From IMG/VR virus record IMGVR_UViG_3300009788_000018, positions 1-56,833 of that record: a DNA stretch of 56,833 nucleotides; one strand, given 5' to 3'. The DNA comes from a virus. The notes beneath the pieces were generated by a model that saw only the letters and a list, made by a program, of their open reading frames with translations, searched no databases and had not been told where the DNA came from. How positions within the stretch are numbered: the stretch's first letter is position 1; every line of letters begins with the position of its first letter. Positions 42,298 to 50,586 of this stretch are shown one piece after another. A program made the translations under genes and the position numbers.

Positions 42298-42968
42298 ATA
42301 TCGACGACGTAACAGACCAAGTTGAAATACCTGGCAACCCAGTGATTAGGATCTTCGCTCTTCAAAGGGTACTGCAGTCCAAGTACCATCACATCGAAGT
42401 GGCGAATGGAATTAACTATCCTCTTGCACCTTGGAACATTGATGACAGTGCTGTTCAGTATATTCTCAAGGATATATTCTGGCGCACTACTGAGGAACTC
42501 TGTGAAGCTATGGAGGTTATACCTAGCGACTCAGATTTTGCTAACTGGAAAGCTCGGTGGGGGGTTAATTCTGATCTCAGGCATTTCTTCGAGGAACTGG
42601 CTGATGCTCTGCACTTCCTGGTCGAAGCTTCAATCATAGCAGAGATGAACGAGAACGAGATCGAGATTGCTATCTGTCCTATCCTTGATGAGCCAGTTGT
42701 TTTTAATTGTAATGATGACTTCGATGCCAGGTTACTTGTAGCGGAAGTAATCTTTAGTCTAGGTCTAGCCGCCAACACCTTGAAGAATAAGCCATGGAAA
42801 CAAACTCAGATGCCAACTGACAAGGACAGGTTCCAAGCAAAGCTTCTTACGGCTTGGCAGGACTTTGCGACAATGTGGAACGAGATGGGCTTCTCTCTGG
42901 CTGATATATTCATTCTATACACTCGGAAGCATACTGTTAACACGTGGAGACAGGAGACGAACTACTAA
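42294..42968 (+). CDS. Dimeric all-alpha dUTPase-like pyrophosphatase
   Basis: 224 residues. Metal-binding pairs TEELCEAME near residue 63 and FFEELADALHFLVE near 96, the pattern of the dimeric dUTPase/MazG superfamily. It would hydrolyse dUTP (or dCTP) to the monophosphate to supply the TS-like enzymes. It overlaps both neighbours. Confidence 0.72.
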   Translation: MNIDDVTDQVEIPGNPVIRIFALQRVLQSKYHHIEVANGINYPLAPWNIDDSAVQYILKDIFWRTTEELCEAMEVIPSDSDFANWKARWGVNSDLRHFFEELADALHFLVEASIIAEMNENEIEIAICPILDEPVVFNCNDDFDARLLVAEVIFSLGLAANTLKNKPWKQTQMPTDKDRFQAKLLTAWQDFATMWNEMGFSLADIFILYTRKHTVNTWRQETNY

Positions 42969-43765
42969 TGAATAAATCATATCCCAACTTAACTATGCTA
43001 GCCAAAAACCTGCTGCCCTCCTTATTGGAGGACCGTGACTGTGCAGGTAAAGTTAAATCTAACGCTTATCACAGATTCAACATGATGTTCAGAACCAAGA
43101 CCTGTGAGTATAACGTGGACCTGGGAAAGGAAACCGGGTTTTCTAAATCCCGCTGGACAAGGCTGGTGAATCAGTATGTTGATAAGTCAAGATTAAAAGC
43201 CTTTGTTAAGGTGGCCAAGAAATTGGATAATCAGTGCAGTGCTTCTATGCTATTCAAATCCATCATGGGCAAAAGGCTTAATCATCAGTATGGGAACTGT
43301 CTGCTCAGCATAACTTATTGCGATAACACCATTACCTTACTCAGTAGAACTTGTTATGCAGGGTACATGTCGTTCTTTGATATTGCTCTGGCCCATAAGA
43401 TAGCTGAGAAGATAGGTGATCCTAGTAAGATCAAGTTCAGGTGGTATGTTGTAGACCTACAGGTAAGCTATCTGCGATCTCTCCAGGTTATCTTTCTGAA
43501 TAAGAAATTGATGACTAAGTTAAAGCGTCTGCATAAAAAGCCAAAGTCTATCTTCGAACGAGCTCCGATGCCGTGGCAAAGAGTAGCTGGAGTTTACAGA
43601 AGAAGATTCCTGTATCATTATAAAAAATCAGGAATGAAGATGTTAGCTGAAGCTAAGTATGGTCCAGCCAAACGCTATATCGAAAAGTGGTTCTATCTTA
43701 CCGGTAGGCTTAAACCAAAAAATGGTTATCCTAAATCTTTTACACTGAAAGATATAAAGCTATGA
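42968..43765 (+). CDS. Degenerate thymidylate-synthase-fold protein (tentative)
   Basis: 265 residues from ATG 42968 (TAATG). The segment SRTCYAGYMSFFDIALAHKI lines up without gaps with the E. coli TS stretch from Arg166 (RSCDVFLGLPFNIA), again with Asp at position 177. The catalytic Cys and His207 are not clearly preserved. It may be a partner or substrate-binding paralogue for the ThyA-like enzyme at 44043. The rest is basic. Confidence 0.45.
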   Translation: MNKSYPNLTMLAKNLLPSLLEDRDCAGKVKSNAYHRFNMMFRTKTCEYNVDLGKETGFSKSRWTRLVNQYVDKSRLKAFVKVAKKLDNQCSASMLFKSIMGKRLNHQYGNCLLSITYCDNTITLLSRTCYAGYMSFFDIALAHKIAEKIGDPSKIKFRWYVVDLQVSYLRSLQVIFLNKKLMTKLKRLHKKPKSIFERAPMPWQRVAGVYRRRFLYHYKKSGMKMLAEAKYGPAKRYIEKWFYLTGRLKPKNGYPKSFTLKDIKL

Positions 43766-44046
43766 AAAAGACTAAGGTAGTTCATATTAAAAGATGTAGA
43801 TCTCCAATAATAGTAGCGATTGACCGTACTACTATATTTGGAAGTCGCTTCCCTCTTAGTCGATATTCTCGTGGGGAATCAATTAAGAGATACAAGGAAT
43901 ATTTCTATGCAAGGCTCGAGTCAGACCCTGCCTTCAAAGCGGCCGTTCATAAATTAAAAGGATGCTTACTTGGGTGTTGGTGTAAACCTAAAGCTTGTCA
44001 CGGTGATATCATAGTAGAATATTTAGAGAAAGGACAAACGAAATGA
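43762..44046 (+). CDS. DUF4326 family protein
   Basis: 94 residues. SRYSRGESIKRYKEYFYARL followed by KGCLLGCWCKPKACHGDIIV gives the DUF4326 signature with CWC..KACHGD. Widespread in phages; function unknown, but it is often near nucleotide genes. It overlaps both neighbours by 4 bases. Confidence 0.75.
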   Translation: MKKTKVVHIKRCRSPIIVAIDRTTIFGSRFPLSRYSRGESIKRYKEYFYARLESDPAFKAAVHKLKGCLLGCWCKPKACHGDIIVEYLEKGQTK

Positions 44047-44825
44047 GGATCTATACAAATCTGTTTGAAGCAATGCGAGAAACCGAACGAGATCTTATGG
44101 AGATGGGTATCGAGGTTGCTTCAAATACAATGCAGGACAAAAATGTTAAGGGAAATTCCGACTACATTACAAAAGAAGTCCAGGGATATGCTTTCAAACT
44201 TGTCAATTGGAAGTGGGATGGAGAGATGGCCAAAAGAGTTATGGAATACTTCTTCAAAGAAAAAGGCGGCGCTGTCTTAACTTATGTTCTGGCCGAACTC
44301 AGAGATCGAGTTTCAGGTGTAGCTACTAATCCAGGCCAAGCTTATACACATCGAAAAAATGTATGGGATGAATTCTTACACAATGGTAAGTTCGCCTATA
44401 CCTACAGCGAACGACTAGCTCCGCAGATAAAAACCATCCTGGAAGAACTGGTACAGAATCCTGAGTCTCGTCAAGCTATTCTGAATATACATAGCAATAT
44501 CTGTCCAAGTATACGTAACCTAGAGCATACCGGACTTGGTATTAACCTGATAGAAGGTAGTGCTGACCTGGCTAACCGGGGTGGCGGTGGTCGTATCCCT
44601 TGTAGTATGTACTATCAAATCATGGTCCGTAAAGGAAGAGTTGACCTGATTTACACAATGCGCTCCTGTGATTTGCTTACGCATTTTCCAGTGGATATTT
44701 GTCTTGCTGCGTTAATGCAGGACTGGTTCGCAGATCAACTTGGCTTGGAGATAGGTATGCTGACTTATTTTGCCGGCTCGCTCCATGCTTATAATAAGGA
44801 TCTTAAAGTGAGAGGAATATTTTAA
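44043..44825 (+). CDS. ThyA-family enzyme with dCMP-type active site
   Basis: 260 residues. Catalytic Cys187 (PCSMYY), Arg207-Ser (MRSCD), Asp218, His248 and Tyr250 have exactly the spacing of E. coli TS Cys146, Arg166, Asn177, His207 and Tyr209. Asn177 is replaced by Asp (FPVDIC), the residue change that shifts TS from dUMP to dCMP, as in T4 dCMP hydroxymethylase. So it may be a dCMP hydroxymethylase or methylase. ThyX next door would make dTMP. Structure-based proof is lacking. Confidence 0.75.
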   Translation: MRIYTNLFEAMRETERDLMEMGIEVASNTMQDKNVKGNSDYITKEVQGYAFKLVNWKWDGEMAKRVMEYFFKEKGGAVLTYVLAELRDRVSGVATNPGQAYTHRKNVWDEFLHNGKFAYTYSERLAPQIKTILEELVQNPESRQAILNIHSNICPSIRNLEHTGLGINLIEGSADLANRGGGGRIPCSMYYQIMVRKGRVDLIYTMRSCDLLTHFPVDICLAALMQDWFADQLGLEIGMLTYFAGSLHAYNKDLKVRGIF

Positions 44826-44826
44826 A

Positions 44827-45810
44827 ATGAAGTTAATGAAACCAAAAGTTGAACATCTCGATTGCACTGGCGATCCGCTGGTAGTAATCGAAAGAGCAGG
44901 TCGAACCTGTTACAAAAGTGAAGATAAGATCACAGACGAGTCAGCGCCAAAGTTCGTTAAGATGTTGCTAGATCGAAAACATCATGCTATGATCGAACAT
45001 GCTAGTCTTGTCTTCAGTGTCAGTAATTTCTTGTATAATCGGTTGATAGCATTGCAAGATCCTTACAGAGACCATATTTCTCTGACTCGTGAAGCGCATG
45101 GTTGTATTCTTTCAGGAAACGTCAGAGCGCTCAGAGATATCTGCGAAGATACTGAGGTTGACACGCATGTCAGAAACTCGATAGCCATAGCTGCTGGAGA
45201 TGTAGTTCCTATGCTATTCACAGGTTTCCTTGAGTTGCCGCTATCAAGAAAGAACTGTATGGCCGCTATCTATTCCGGTGAGCTTACCCAGATGGAGCAG
45301 ATTGCCCATCAGTACTTCTCCTATCGAGTCATCTGTGATCGTGGCGTAACTCACGAGATAGTTCGGCATAGACCTTTCAGTTATGGTCAAGAGAGTTCGA
45401 GGTATTGTAATTATAAAGGTGGAGTAACCTTTATCATACCTCCATGGATGGATCTTTGCGAAGGAGACTACGAAGTAGACGAGAACGTGGAGTGGTTCGA
45501 GATAGATAACGAGACAGTGTCAGTCGATGACCTTAATGGTCAGACGGTTAAATGGCTGGCTTCATTATATGAATCTGAGTCTACCTATCAAGCTTTGTTA
45601 GAGCATGAAGGATGGACTCCTCAACAGGCACGATCAGTATTACCTAACAGTCTCAAAACTGAGATCATCATGACTGCTAACCTTCGCCGATGGGATCACT
45701 TCTTTACAATGAGGTGTAGTAAATACGCCCATCCTCAGATGCAGGAAGTTGCTAACATGATCTGGGAAGATATGCAAAAAAGAGTTTTGTGGTTACCTGA
45801 TTACTATTAA
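44827..45810 (+). CDS. thyX: Flavin-dependent thymidylate synthase ThyX
   Basis: 327 residues. The ThyX motif RHRPFSYGQESSRYCNY near residue 183, and a C-terminal RRWDHFFTMRCSKYAHPQMQ region that is typical. It uses FAD and methylene-tetrahydrofolate to methylate dUMP. It is larger than the usual 220-260 because of an extra segment near residues 105-150. It follows the ThyA-like gene by one base. Confidence 0.9.
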   Translation: MKLMKPKVEHLDCTGDPLVVIERAGRTCYKSEDKITDESAPKFVKMLLDRKHHAMIEHASLVFSVSNFLYNRLIALQDPYRDHISLTREAHGCILSGNVRALRDICEDTEVDTHVRNSIAIAAGDVVPMLFTGFLELPLSRKNCMAAIYSGELTQMEQIAHQYFSYRVICDRGVTHEIVRHRPFSYGQESSRYCNYKGGVTFIIPPWMDLCEGDYEVDENVEWFEIDNETVSVDDLNGQTVKWLASLYESESTYQALLEHEGWTPQQARSVLPNSLKTEIIMTANLRRWDHFFTMRCSKYAHPQMQEVANMIWEDMQKRVLWLPDYY

Positions 45811-45824
45811 GAAGGGAGCGTGAA

Positions 45825-46274
45825 ATGTTTAATGATGATAGACCTAAACGTAGGAATATCTATATGAGGTTTGCTTTGGATTGGGCAGGTCGAGCTTTGT
45901 GTAAGCAGGATAATCGAGCTGTAGGTTGTGTGATCACTACCGAAGATATGAGAGTAACTTTGGCCACAGGCTACAATGGTCCACCTAAGCAACTAGGTAA
46001 TGACGCTTGTCGTAATGAGAAAGGTAACTGTGGCTGTCTTCATGCTGAAGCCAACGCGATTGCTATGGTAGATGGACGAATACCAAACAAGATCATGTTC
46101 GTAACGATGTGTCCTTGCGAAACTTGTGCTACTCTCATTGCTCAGAGCAATATTACCAAGGTTTTTTATTACCAAGATTATCGGAATAAAGCTGGTTTAG
46201 AAAGATTACAAGCATGCGGAATAGACGTAATAAGAATAAACGATCTAGGTTGCTCCCGCCCTTACCTTGTCTAG
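45825..46274 (+). CDS. dCMP deaminase
   Basis: 149 residues. Zinc motifs CLHAEANAIAM (HAE) near residue 66 and MCPCETCATLI (PCxxC) near 95. It converts dCMP to dUMP for ThyX. If the ThyA-like enzyme uses dCMP, the two compete. GAAGGGAGCG precedes the start. The end overlaps the polymerase ORF by 61 bases. Confidence 0.88.
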   Translation: MFNDDRPKRRNIYMRFALDWAGRALCKQDNRAVGCVITTEDMRVTLATGYNGPPKQLGNDACRNEKGNCGCLHAEANAIAMVDGRIPNKIMFVTMCPCETCATLIAQSNITKVFYYQDYRNKAGLERLQACGIDVIRINDLGCSRPYLV

Positions 46275-48256
46275 AAGGTAACGTAGTTGCAATTGATACC
46301 GAGACTACGGGTTTAAATCCGTATGACAATGGTGTTCACGACAAGTTCGGGAATGCTTCAGGAGCTCGTATCTTTTGCTGGAGTTACAAAACTAGCAAGG
46401 GTGAGTGGGGCTTCATGCTAAAGAATCCTCGGAACATTCGTTGGCTAAAGCGATTGATGAATGACCCTACTAAGCATATAGTATTTCAAAATGCTAAGTT
46501 CGATTTAAAGATGCTTTCCTTCGAAGGTCTCGATGTCCTTAGTCTTAAGGCAGACATCCATTGCACGATGATCCTATCCAAGGTACTGGACTCAGTAGAG
46601 AAGCGTCACAATCTGAGGTTCTTGGCCAGGAAGCATCTTGGCTGGACCACCGAAGATAAAGACGAGATTGAGTACTGGTTGAAAACTAATAAGCGGAGCT
46701 TTACCAAAGAGCATGGACGATCTCCAAACTTTAGAGATGCCCCTCTTAGTCTAGTCAAGGACAGAGTTAGGTGGGACACTGAAGCTACATTGGAAATCTT
46801 TGGAGTGCTTTATCCTCGAGCTCGCCGCATCTGTAACGAGCTTTACGAAACAGAACGGCATTTACTCTTTGTCTGTCTGGACATGGAAAGTACGGGAGTG
46901 TTGATTGATATAACCCGAGCTAGAGAGTTAAAGGCCGAAGCCCAGATTACCTTGGATAGAATCAAAGCTGACTTGGATAAACTGATATGTCCTCTTACCT
47001 TCGAGAAGAAAAAGAAAGGTGAGATGATAAAAGTAACTGTAGATGAGTTTAATCCTGGTAGTAGTGCTTTGCAGTTACCGGCAGCTTTCGAGAAGCTAGG
47101 AATTCCATTAAAGTATAAGACCAAACCAAAGAAGAACCACAAGACAGGTGGTAAGACAGGAGGAGGTAACTGGGCCTTCGATGAATACGCAATGATCCGC
47201 TATGTGTCTGAACCATTGGTGGATGTCATTCGAGATTCAGGAGAAGAGGGCTGGCCAGGAGATAAGTTTTACAGGGCTGTTAGGAAAACTGTACGGAAGC
47301 ATAAACTAAATAAGCGAGAGTTGCTACCACCGCTGATTTTAAAATATAGGCAGCTCTCGAAGATGATCTCTACTTATTATGATCATTTCATCAACGACTG
47401 CTTGGACGTACATTTCACACCTGCTGGTATAGAAATAGGAACGATACACTGTAAGTTTAATCAGAGTACAGCTATGACCGGAAGGTTTAGTTCATCTGAG
47501 GTTAACCTACAAAATCAGCCTAGAAAACTTGGGCCTCGCGAATGCTTTATTACCAGGAACGGTCGGAACCATTATCACTTCGACTATGATCAGATAGAGA
47601 TGAAGATGTTTGTTCACTTTGCCGAAGATACCAAGATGGCTGAGGCAATCAAAGATGATATTCATGCACACGTAGCTGCAGAAGTATATAACATTCCTCT
47701 CGAGGAGGTAACCTCAGAAAGAAGGAAGCGAGCAAAGGGAGTTAACTTTGGAATTATATATGGCTCAGGTCCTGCCACTATGGCCGAGACTTTAACTAAG
47801 AAAGGCTTACCAACTACAGTAGCCCAATCAACTAGACTAGTTCTGGGTTACCATAAGAAGTTCCCATCTGTTCAACGAACTGTTCGTGAACTGAAGCAAG
47901 ATCTGAAACAGAAAGGCTATGTTACAAATCCATTCGGCCGTAGGTATCGGATCAAACTGAAGTTTGCATATAAAGCTTTGAACTATATGTGTCAAGGTAC
48001 TTCGGCAGACCAGATGAAAAAAGCTATGGTCGATATTTGGTATTGGTTGAGAGAGAATAATCTGAAGAGCAAGATGATCCTGACTGTACATGATGAAATA
48101 GTACTAGAGGTTCCACCAGTCGAAGAGAGACTTGTGCTGCCTAAGGTTAAAGCAATCATGGAAGACCTGGAAACTTACTTTGTTCCTATGACCGTATCAG
48201 TAGAGAAGGTCGCCATGAACTGGAGTAAAAAAGAAAAAATTAAACTTGCAGCCTGA
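46214..48256 (+). CDS. Family A DNA polymerase with 3'-5' exonuclease
   Basis: 680 residues. Exonuclease motif I AIDTETTGL near residue 30, motif II FQNAKFDLKML near 95. Polymerase motif A HFDYDQIEMKM near 458, motif B RRKRAKGVNFGIIYG near 507, motif C LTVHDEIVLEVP near 625. Phe follows Asn in motif B at the E. coli Phe762 position. No 5' nuclease domain. The start overlaps the deaminase; the ribosome site is weak, so a downstream start is possible. The stop lies inside the next promoter. Confidence 0.9.
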   Translation: MRNRRNKNKRSRLLPPLPCLEGNVVAIDTETTGLNPYDNGVHDKFGNASGARIFCWSYKTSKGEWGFMLKNPRNIRWLKRLMNDPTKHIVFQNAKFDLKMLSFEGLDVLSLKADIHCTMILSKVLDSVEKRHNLRFLARKHLGWTTEDKDEIEYWLKTNKRSFTKEHGRSPNFRDAPLSLVKDRVRWDTEATLEIFGVLYPRARRICNELYETERHLLFVCLDMESTGVLIDITRARELKAEAQITLDRIKADLDKLICPLTFEKKKKGEMIKVTVDEFNPGSSALQLPAAFEKLGIPLKYKTKPKKNHKTGGKTGGGNWAFDEYAMIRYVSEPLVDVIRDSGEEGWPGDKFYRAVRKTVRKHKLNKRELLPPLILKYRQLSKMISTYYDHFINDCLDVHFTPAGIEIGTIHCKFNQSTAMTGRFSSSEVNLQNQPRKLGPRECFITRNGRNHYHFDYDQIEMKMFVHFAEDTKMAEAIKDDIHAHVAAEVYNIPLEEVTSERRKRAKGVNFGIIYGSGPATMAETLTKKGLPTTVAQSTRLVLGYHKKFPSVQRTVRELKQDLKQKGYVTNPFGRRYRIKLKFAYKALNYMCQGTSADQMKKAMVDIWYWLRENNLKSKMILTVHDEIVLEVPPVEERLVLPKVKAIMEDLETYFVPMTVSVEKVAMNWSKKEKIKLAA

Positions 48257-48281
48257 CAAATAAAATAGCTTATGGTATATT
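48253..48281 (+). promoter_or_regulatory. Promoter of the terminal early cassette
   Basis: -35 CTGACA (48253-48258), 17-bp spacer ending TTATGG, -10 TATATT (48276-48281). It shares the CTGACA, spacing and TTATGG with the first early promoter at 26303. The polymerase stop codon overlaps the -35. Confidence 0.72.
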
Positions 48282-48287
48282 AATATC

Positions 48288-48417
48288 TAAGCTGACTTAG
48301 GAAACAGTAGTTGTTAATCAAGGAGGTGATCATGAAATATCGGAAACAGTAGTCCAAGGATGGAAGAGGGACCCTGCCACTATGCAATTTGCCTTGCTCC
48401 GGTGGTGGGGTTTTTTT
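48288..48417 (+). ncRNA. Short leader RNA with full anti-16S Shine-Dalgarno and six-residue ORF
   Basis: Predicted from the promoter start (about 48288) to the terminator T-run. It carries AAGGAGGTGATC at 48320-48331, the complement of 12 nt of the 16S rRNA 3' end, and an ORF ATG..TAG at 48332-48352 encoding MKYRKQ. The element GGAAACAGTAG occurs at 48300-48310 and 48342-48352, on both sides. Possible attenuator leader or ribosome-binding decoy RNA. Confidence 0.55.
48371..48417 (+). terminator. Intrinsic terminator / attenuator
   Basis: Stem 48371-48380 with 48402-48411 (10 pairs including two G-T), followed by seven T to 48417. It ends the short leader; read-through would reach the 48637 gene. 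Confidence 0.72.
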
Positions 48418-48636
48418 ATGTCCTCATCGGAACCGCACGCAGCAGGCATACCCATGATAGGCCGGATTAAGTTATTTTTGAACTATTTTTCTGTGTAAGT
48501 CTTTTATTTACAATGACTTAACATAAATTTTGGTCCAAAAATGGTATTTTTATGGCTATAGGAGCCCTTATCCTATATAATTTACATGTACCTAATAGGG
48601 GCCGACGATATAAACCTTATTTAAAGGAGCAAGGCA
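48418..48636 (+). other. Untranslated region with hairpin related to the 52.5-kb repeats
   Basis: 219 bases without a gene. At 48494-48522 it has GTGTAAGTC and GACTTAAC arms around an AT-rich loop, similar to but shorter than the 29-bp repeats at 52541 and 52613. It ends in the recurrent AAAGGAGCAAGGCAATG site. Confidence 0.45.
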
Positions 48637-49041
48637 ATGAATCAGGTAACAAACTTATTACAGAAGTTGGCAAAGGCTAAGACCGCAACTGAGAAGAGGA
48701 GCATCAGGATTCGTCTTCGAAAGCTTGGCCACATCGGAGGGACTCGAGGTAAGGTCGTCGAGCCTAAACCTAAAAAGGAATTAACCAAAAAACAAAAGGA
48801 AAGTATCGGTAAACACAATGACGAAGTAACTCGTCGAATTAAATCCGGAGAGTATCGGGTTGACTTTTCAAATACAGGAGGGAGCAATAAAAAAACTTGT
48901 TGGAACTGTCAGAAATACAAATCTTGCCGTAGGAGTTTAAAAAAGAATAATATCAATCCAAAAGATCCTAGCAATGAAGCTATTAAGTTATGTTCAGTTT
49001 GGCGCCTGAACAAAGAAAGGAGCAAGGCAAATGGTAAGTAA
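48637..49041 (+). CDS. LGHTGG-module protein with Cys-rich domain
   Basis: 134 residues. The module is at the N-terminus here (residues about 5-37, RSIRIRLRKLGHIGGTR), then a Lys-rich linker and CWNCQKYKSCRRSLKK near residue 88, with a fourth Cys near 125 (KLCSVWRL), a possible Fe-S or zinc site. Recurrent early start site. First gene of the terminal early cassette. Confidence 0.65.
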   Translation: MNQVTNLLQKLAKAKTATEKRSIRIRLRKLGHIGGTRGKVVEPKPKKELTKKQKESIGKHNDEVTRRIKSGEYRVDFSNTGGSNKKTCWNCQKYKSCRRSLKKNNINPKDPSNEAIKLCSVWRLNKERSKANGK

Positions 49042-50305
49042 AAATAAAAAGGTCAGTAAGAAGAAGCCGTCCCCAAAACCAACACTTCTTACTCACACTG
49101 AGGACAACGTCCTATTCATCGACGAGATCAAGGTTCCTGACAAGTGGAGTCCTGCTACCGATACCTTAGACAAGCTACTCAATCAGGCTGAGGTACTTGC
49201 TAAAACTGAGGGGGCCTTGTCGATCAAGATCAATGTCAAAGGTAAACTGAGCAAGTCCATAGCTGAGAGGCATAAGTTTAAGGAGATAGGAAAGCTCCCT
49301 ACCAAGCCTGTCACTTACATCATGAAGCGGAACCTTAACTTCGAGGCCAGGGCAGAGAAACCTATCAACCCTAAGTACAGAACACCGACTCAGCTTATCG
49401 AAGCTATCACCAAGGACCTACAACAGTTAATGAACCGGTCAGAGGATATTACTGATATAGGTCACGAGGTAGTAGCAGCTGAGAAGACTTCCAAGATACT
49501 GTCTCGCCGGTCAGCCAACGGGAAGTACTCGCTTAATCCTCACAGGTTCCACCGACTGATACTCGACGAGATATCAGGCTCTGGCCTTGGCCGCTTAGTT
49601 AAAGAGGCCCTGAAGGATAGGCCTGACCTTAAGGTTTTAAAAACAGACGAGGAAGATATTAAGGAAGGTAAGAGAAGACGCAAGAGTATCCTGGCCGGCA
49701 ACATGGCCAAGGAGCTTAAGGTACAAGCCAAGGTAATACTGAAGCAGATGGACGCCGACGTCAACGGCTTAGTATCTGATAGACAACTGATGATGAGTTG
49801 TAAGGCTGAGGTGGCCAGGACGGCTAAACTAGTAGTTAACAATTTAAAGGAAATGGAAACAAGTTTAGATAACTTAGAAAAATGGAAAGGGGTAATTCAA
49901 AACAGGTCAAGGGTATTACGTCTTCATAGACGAAAAGAGATAGCACTAAGCGAGAAGATCTTCGGTGATAGCCCTGCCGAACTAACTTCTAAAAAATCCA
50001 CAAGGGCTGACAAAGGAGATTCAGAAATGGCAAAGAAAAAAGTAAAGAAAGCAAAGAAGGCTGCACCAAAAGGGAACATCAAGGAATTGATCGCCAAGCT
50101 TGGCAAGACAAAGGACCCAACCGAAAAACGTAAGATCCGTCAGCAGCTGAGGAAGCTCGGTCACACCGGTGGACTCGGTCAGGGAGCCGGTCGTCCTAAG
50201 AAGAGCAAGAAGAAAACTTCCAAGAAGAAAACCAGCAAGAAGGTTAGCAAGAAAGCCAAGAAGGCTAAAGGCAAGAAGAAGTATTCCAAGAAGGCTAAGA
50301 AGTAA
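49031..50305 (+). CDS. Large basic protein with LGHTGG module and histone-like tail
   Basis: 424 residues. Residues about 20-120 look like an alpha/beta fold; 120-310 are helical and charged; about 350-385 carry the module KRKIRQQLRKLGHTGG; the last 40 are SKKK-type Lys repeats. The start overlaps the previous gene by 11 bases and has AAAGGAGCAAGGCAAATG. An internal ATG at 50027 with a strong site would make only the basic C-terminus. Confidence 0.65.
   Translation: MVSKNKKVSKKKPSPKPTLLTHTEDNVLFIDEIKVPDKWSPATDTLDKLLNQAEVLAKTEGALSIKINVKGKLSKSIAERHKFKEIGKLPTKPVTYIMKRNLNFEARAEKPINPKYRTPTQLIEAITKDLQQLMNRSEDITDIGHEVVAAEKTSKILSRRSANGKYSLNPHRFHRLILDEISGSGLGRLVKEALKDRPDLKVLKTDEEDIKEGKRRRKSILAGNMAKELKVQAKVILKQMDADVNGLVSDRQLMMSCKAEVARTAKLVVNNLKEMETSLDNLEKWKGVIQNRSRVLRLHRRKEIALSEKIFGDSPAELTSKKSTRADKGDSEMAKKKVKKAKKAAPKGNIKELIAKLGKTKDPTEKRKIRQQLRKLGHTGGLGQGAGRPKKSKKKTSKKKTSKKVSKKAKKAKGKKKYSKKAKK
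50027..50305 (+). CDS. Nested basic protein (internal in-frame start)
   Basis: 92 residues from ATG 50027. AAAGGAG at 50012-50018 lies eight bases upstream. The product MAKKKVKKAKKAAPKGN... has the module and the Lys tail only, a histone H1-like protein. The ribosome sequence and its peptide KGDS(E)M repeat the nested start of the scaffold gene. Confidence 0.6.
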   Translation: MAKKKVKKAKKAAPKGNIKELIAKLGKTKDPTEKRKIRQQLRKLGHTGGLGQGAGRPKKSKKKTSKKKTSKKVSKKAKKAKGKKKYSKKAKK

Positions 50306-50412
50306 GAGCCGAAACCTGTCCTTACTTAAAAGGGCAGGTCTGTCAGGTTGGTAACTGGCATTGATAAGGTAGCCAAAGAAATAACTATAACTTTTAGTTA
50401 AGGAGTAAGGCA

Positions 50413-50568
50413 ATGACAATTCTAACTGAGGCCGATACAGATCTGCATGAAGAAATTCTTGATCGGGTAGAGAAAGAAAGTTTTAGGGATTTTAATTTTA
50501 TTGATGAAGAAACTAAAGCTATGATCCATGAAGAAGAAATGTTCAGATGGATTCATACATTTTGTTAA
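50413..50568 (+). CDS. Small acidic protein
   Basis: 51 residues, strongly acidic (EADTDLHEEILDRVEKES), with C-terminal FRWIHTFC. Start site AAGGAGTAAGGCAATG. Its acidity among very basic neighbours suggests a partner or inhibitor for them. Confidence 0.65.
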   Translation: MTILTEADTDLHEEILDRVEKESFRDFNFIDEETKAMIHEEEMFRWIHTFC

Positions 50569-50586
50569 GAAAGGAGCAAGGCAAAA

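Noticed and set aside
50320-50345. Terminator after the 49031 gene (CCTGTCC...GGGCAGG stem)
   Set aside because: The stem is only 7 bp and has no T-run; read-through to the next cassette genes is expected.
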